Of a stretch of DNA of 52,616 nucleotides, positions 51,304 through 52,616 are shown one piece after another. The notes beneath the pieces were generated by a model. That model did no database searches. It worked only from the letters and a program-made list of their open reading frames with translations, and had not been told where the DNA came from. Source of the DNA: Extensimonas perlucida (GTDB lineage Bacteria > Pseudomonadota > Gammaproteobacteria > Burkholderiales > Burkholderiaceae_C); NCBI RefSeq assembly GCF_007655255.1, contig NZ_VMYE01000023.1, positions 1 to 52,616 on the forward strand, read 5' to 3'. Both the position numbers and the translations under genes were made by a program. The stretch's first letter is position 1, and every line of letters begins with the position of its first letter.

Positions 51304-52616
51304 GGGGTCTCCTCGTTTTCAGTGCAATAAGTGACGGTACGAAAAGCTAGCACTGGCGCGGAGGTGGTGTTGGTAGATCGTTGATTTCATTGACTTTCCT
51401 GTTCACTTTCAAATCTGCGATTCGTGGCGTCAAACCGTGGTCGGTTTCATCCATTGGTGCCAGTTATCGATGCATTTGGCCGCGAAGGCAGGATTTGGTC
51501 AGCATAGCGGTCAACCGGGAAGCGAAACACACCCCGCAAGTTGATGCTCTCCAGCCTGGTGGGCGCAATCTTCCCGATCAGTTCCGGTGGAATGACCTGG
51601 CGGCGGTTCGACCAGCGATCCAGGACCGCCTGCATCTGTGAGGTATTCCACGCCATCACGATGTTGGCCATCAGGCTCAACGCATCGGCCACAGCCTGCA
51701 TTTCATCGACACGTTTGGCCTGCGCCGGGCTGATCCGGCCGGTATAAATGGCGCGCTTGAGGGCGTTAACAGCCTCGCCCCGATTGAGCACCCGGCGCAA
51801 CTCGTTCCTGAAAGCGTCCTTGACAAAGTAGTCAGCCAAAAACGCCGTACGCAGCAACCGCCCCAATTGCACGCCAGCCTCATAGATTGGATCGCCCTGG
51901 GCGGCAGAACCGAACCGCGCAAGAGCTGCCACCGCACTGGCATGTCCGCTCATGACCGAGGCTGCCAGGTGCACCAGACTATCCCAATGCTTTTCGATCA
52001 AAGCGACGTCGACATTGGCTTCGCACACCGCAGCGATTTCTGCGGGCACTTTGGTGCCGCGTGGCACAAAGAGGTGGCGCTGTTTGAGTTCCTTCAACCG
52101 CGGGCAAAGATCAAAACCAAGCAAACGGGCATGTGACATGGCAAAGTCGGTGTAGCCATGGGTATCCACAGCAAGCTGGCTGGTCTCCAGCTTTTCTTGG
52201 CGGATGACACCTTCAATGGCCACGCCCGCCTGGCGCTCATTGAGCACAAAGGGCTGCGCATGGAAGATGCCCCACCGGTCTTTTACATGGGAGTAGATTC
52301 CAATGGAAGGTGTGTTGCGCCGAGGATCAAGCCGGGCTTGCCACACCCGTTTGGTGGTCTCCATGGTCATCATGTCAGAAGATGCCAAATCGGACCGCCC
52401 CCAGGTGGCGGCAATCGGGTGTCGCTGCATGAATTCCAGCACAGCCTGGCAGGCCTGGCTCAGACGCCGTTCGTCCCGCGCCCAGCGCATGGCCTGGCGA
52501 ATGCTGGTGGCAGACAATTGCGGAATCATGCGCGCGCATTCGACCGCAGTCAGACTGGTGCCGTGGGCCATGATGCCGGCATAGACCATCAGCAGCTCGT
52601 CGGTAGAGCGCGGCTC
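51304..52616 (-). mobile_element. IS1071, tnpA 3' end side (partial)
   Basis: Begins GGGGTCTCCTCGTTTTCAG, the roughly 110-bp terminal repeat, followed by the transposase gene read leftward. It is cut by the window limit. It faces the same way as the piece at 1-127. It abuts the oriV side of the backbone; the adjacent oriV-proximal sequence 51150-51303 is G/C-rich and shows no gene. Confidence 0.93.
51447..52616 (-). CDS. tnpA: IS1071 transposase TnpA, C-terminal part
   Basis: The last about 389 residues of the Tn3-family IS1071 transposase (full protein about 970). It reads TDELLMVYAGIMAHGTSLTA at the window edge and ends NASITGTNG. QKLETSQLAVDTHGYTDFAM-type sequence carries conserved Asp of the DDE core and LNRGEAVNALKRAIY the Glu region. 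The N-terminal part is outside the window; no internal damage is visible. Confidence 0.95.
   Translation of the reverse strand, partial: EPRSTDELLMVYAGIMAHGTSLTAVECARMIPQLSATSIRQAMRWARDERRLSQACQAVLEFMQRHPIAATWGRSDLASSDMMTMETTKRVWQARLDPRRNTPSIGIYSHVKDRWGIFHAQPFVLNERQAGVAIEGVIRQEKLETSQLAVDTHGYTDFAMSHARLLGFDLCPRLKELKQRHLFVPRGTKVPAEIAAVCEANVDVALIEKHWDSLVHLAASVMSGHASAVAALARFGSAAQGDPIYEAGVQLGRLLRTAFLADYFVKDAFRNELRRVLNRGEAVNALKRAIYTGRISPAQAKRVDEMQAVADALSLMANIVMAWNTSQMQAVLDRWSNRRQVIPPELIGKIAPTRLESINLRGVFRFPVDRYADQILPSRPNASITGTNG

Overview
The window is most of an IncP-1 beta (R751-like) broad-host-range plasmid, as found in environmental Beta- and Gammaproteobacteria. The basis is the complete IncP control and transfer vocabulary: trfA, ssb, trbA-I, traC-M, oriT, kfrA-C, korA/korB/incC, kleA/E/F, korC, klcA/B and an iteron oriV, together with KorA, KorB and KorC operators at their expected places. 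Beta-type features include a 1448-residue TraC and a 343-residue KfrA. The two window limits both lie inside IS1071 (opposite ends of the element, same orientation), so the plasmid continues outside. Either one IS1071 is cut by the window, or two direct copies flank an unseen accessory segment.

Layout. 1-127: end of IS1071. 128-8090: a Tn21/Tn501-type mercury transposon (merRTPADE, urf2, tnpR, tnpA) whose tnpA 3' end and far inverted repeat were removed at the IS1071 junction. 8091-10254: replication block (trfA, ssb) divergent from trbA. 10564-18600: trbB to trbI, then only the first codons of trbJ. 18573-27140: a Tn402-type transposon (IRi, class 1 integron, tniR-Q-B-A, IRt). In it intI1 is split by an IS3-family element that lands just after the Pc -10 box, and the only cassette is an 816-bp unit encoding an exported NTF2-like protein of unknown role. 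27141-27475: palindromic repeat array. 27476-41341: Tra1 region (traC to traJ leftward, traK-M rightward, oriT between). 41342-41512: a second, parallel repeat array. 41544-49621: control region (kfrC/B/A, korB, incC/korA, kleF/E/A, korC, klcB, small Cys-rich ORF, klcA). 49794-50325: RelB/RelE-like toxin-antitoxin pair. 50326-51303: oriV. 51304-52616: other IS1071 end with the C-terminal part of its transposase.

How it works together. TrfA fires oriV; KorA, KorB, KorC and TrbA form the global repression network seen here through ten perfect KorB sites, two perfect KorA sites and two KorC sites. IncC/KorB partition the plasmid. TraI/J/K/G with oriT can process DNA for transfer, but the mating-pair operon stops at trbJ, and trbK-trbP plus the normal trb-tra junction are absent from the window. 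The plasmid as seen is therefore probably mobilizable rather than self-transmissible. The only clear selectable phenotype in the window is inorganic mercury resistance.

Most unusual points: ordered arrays of a 20-bp palindromic unit, each unit followed by a fixed series of short palindromes, flanking tra on both sides, abutting trfA, and sitting in frame inside klcB; the integron whose Pc promoter is cut off from its cassette by an IS; the cassette itself; and a run of seven perfect short-loop hairpins in oriV.
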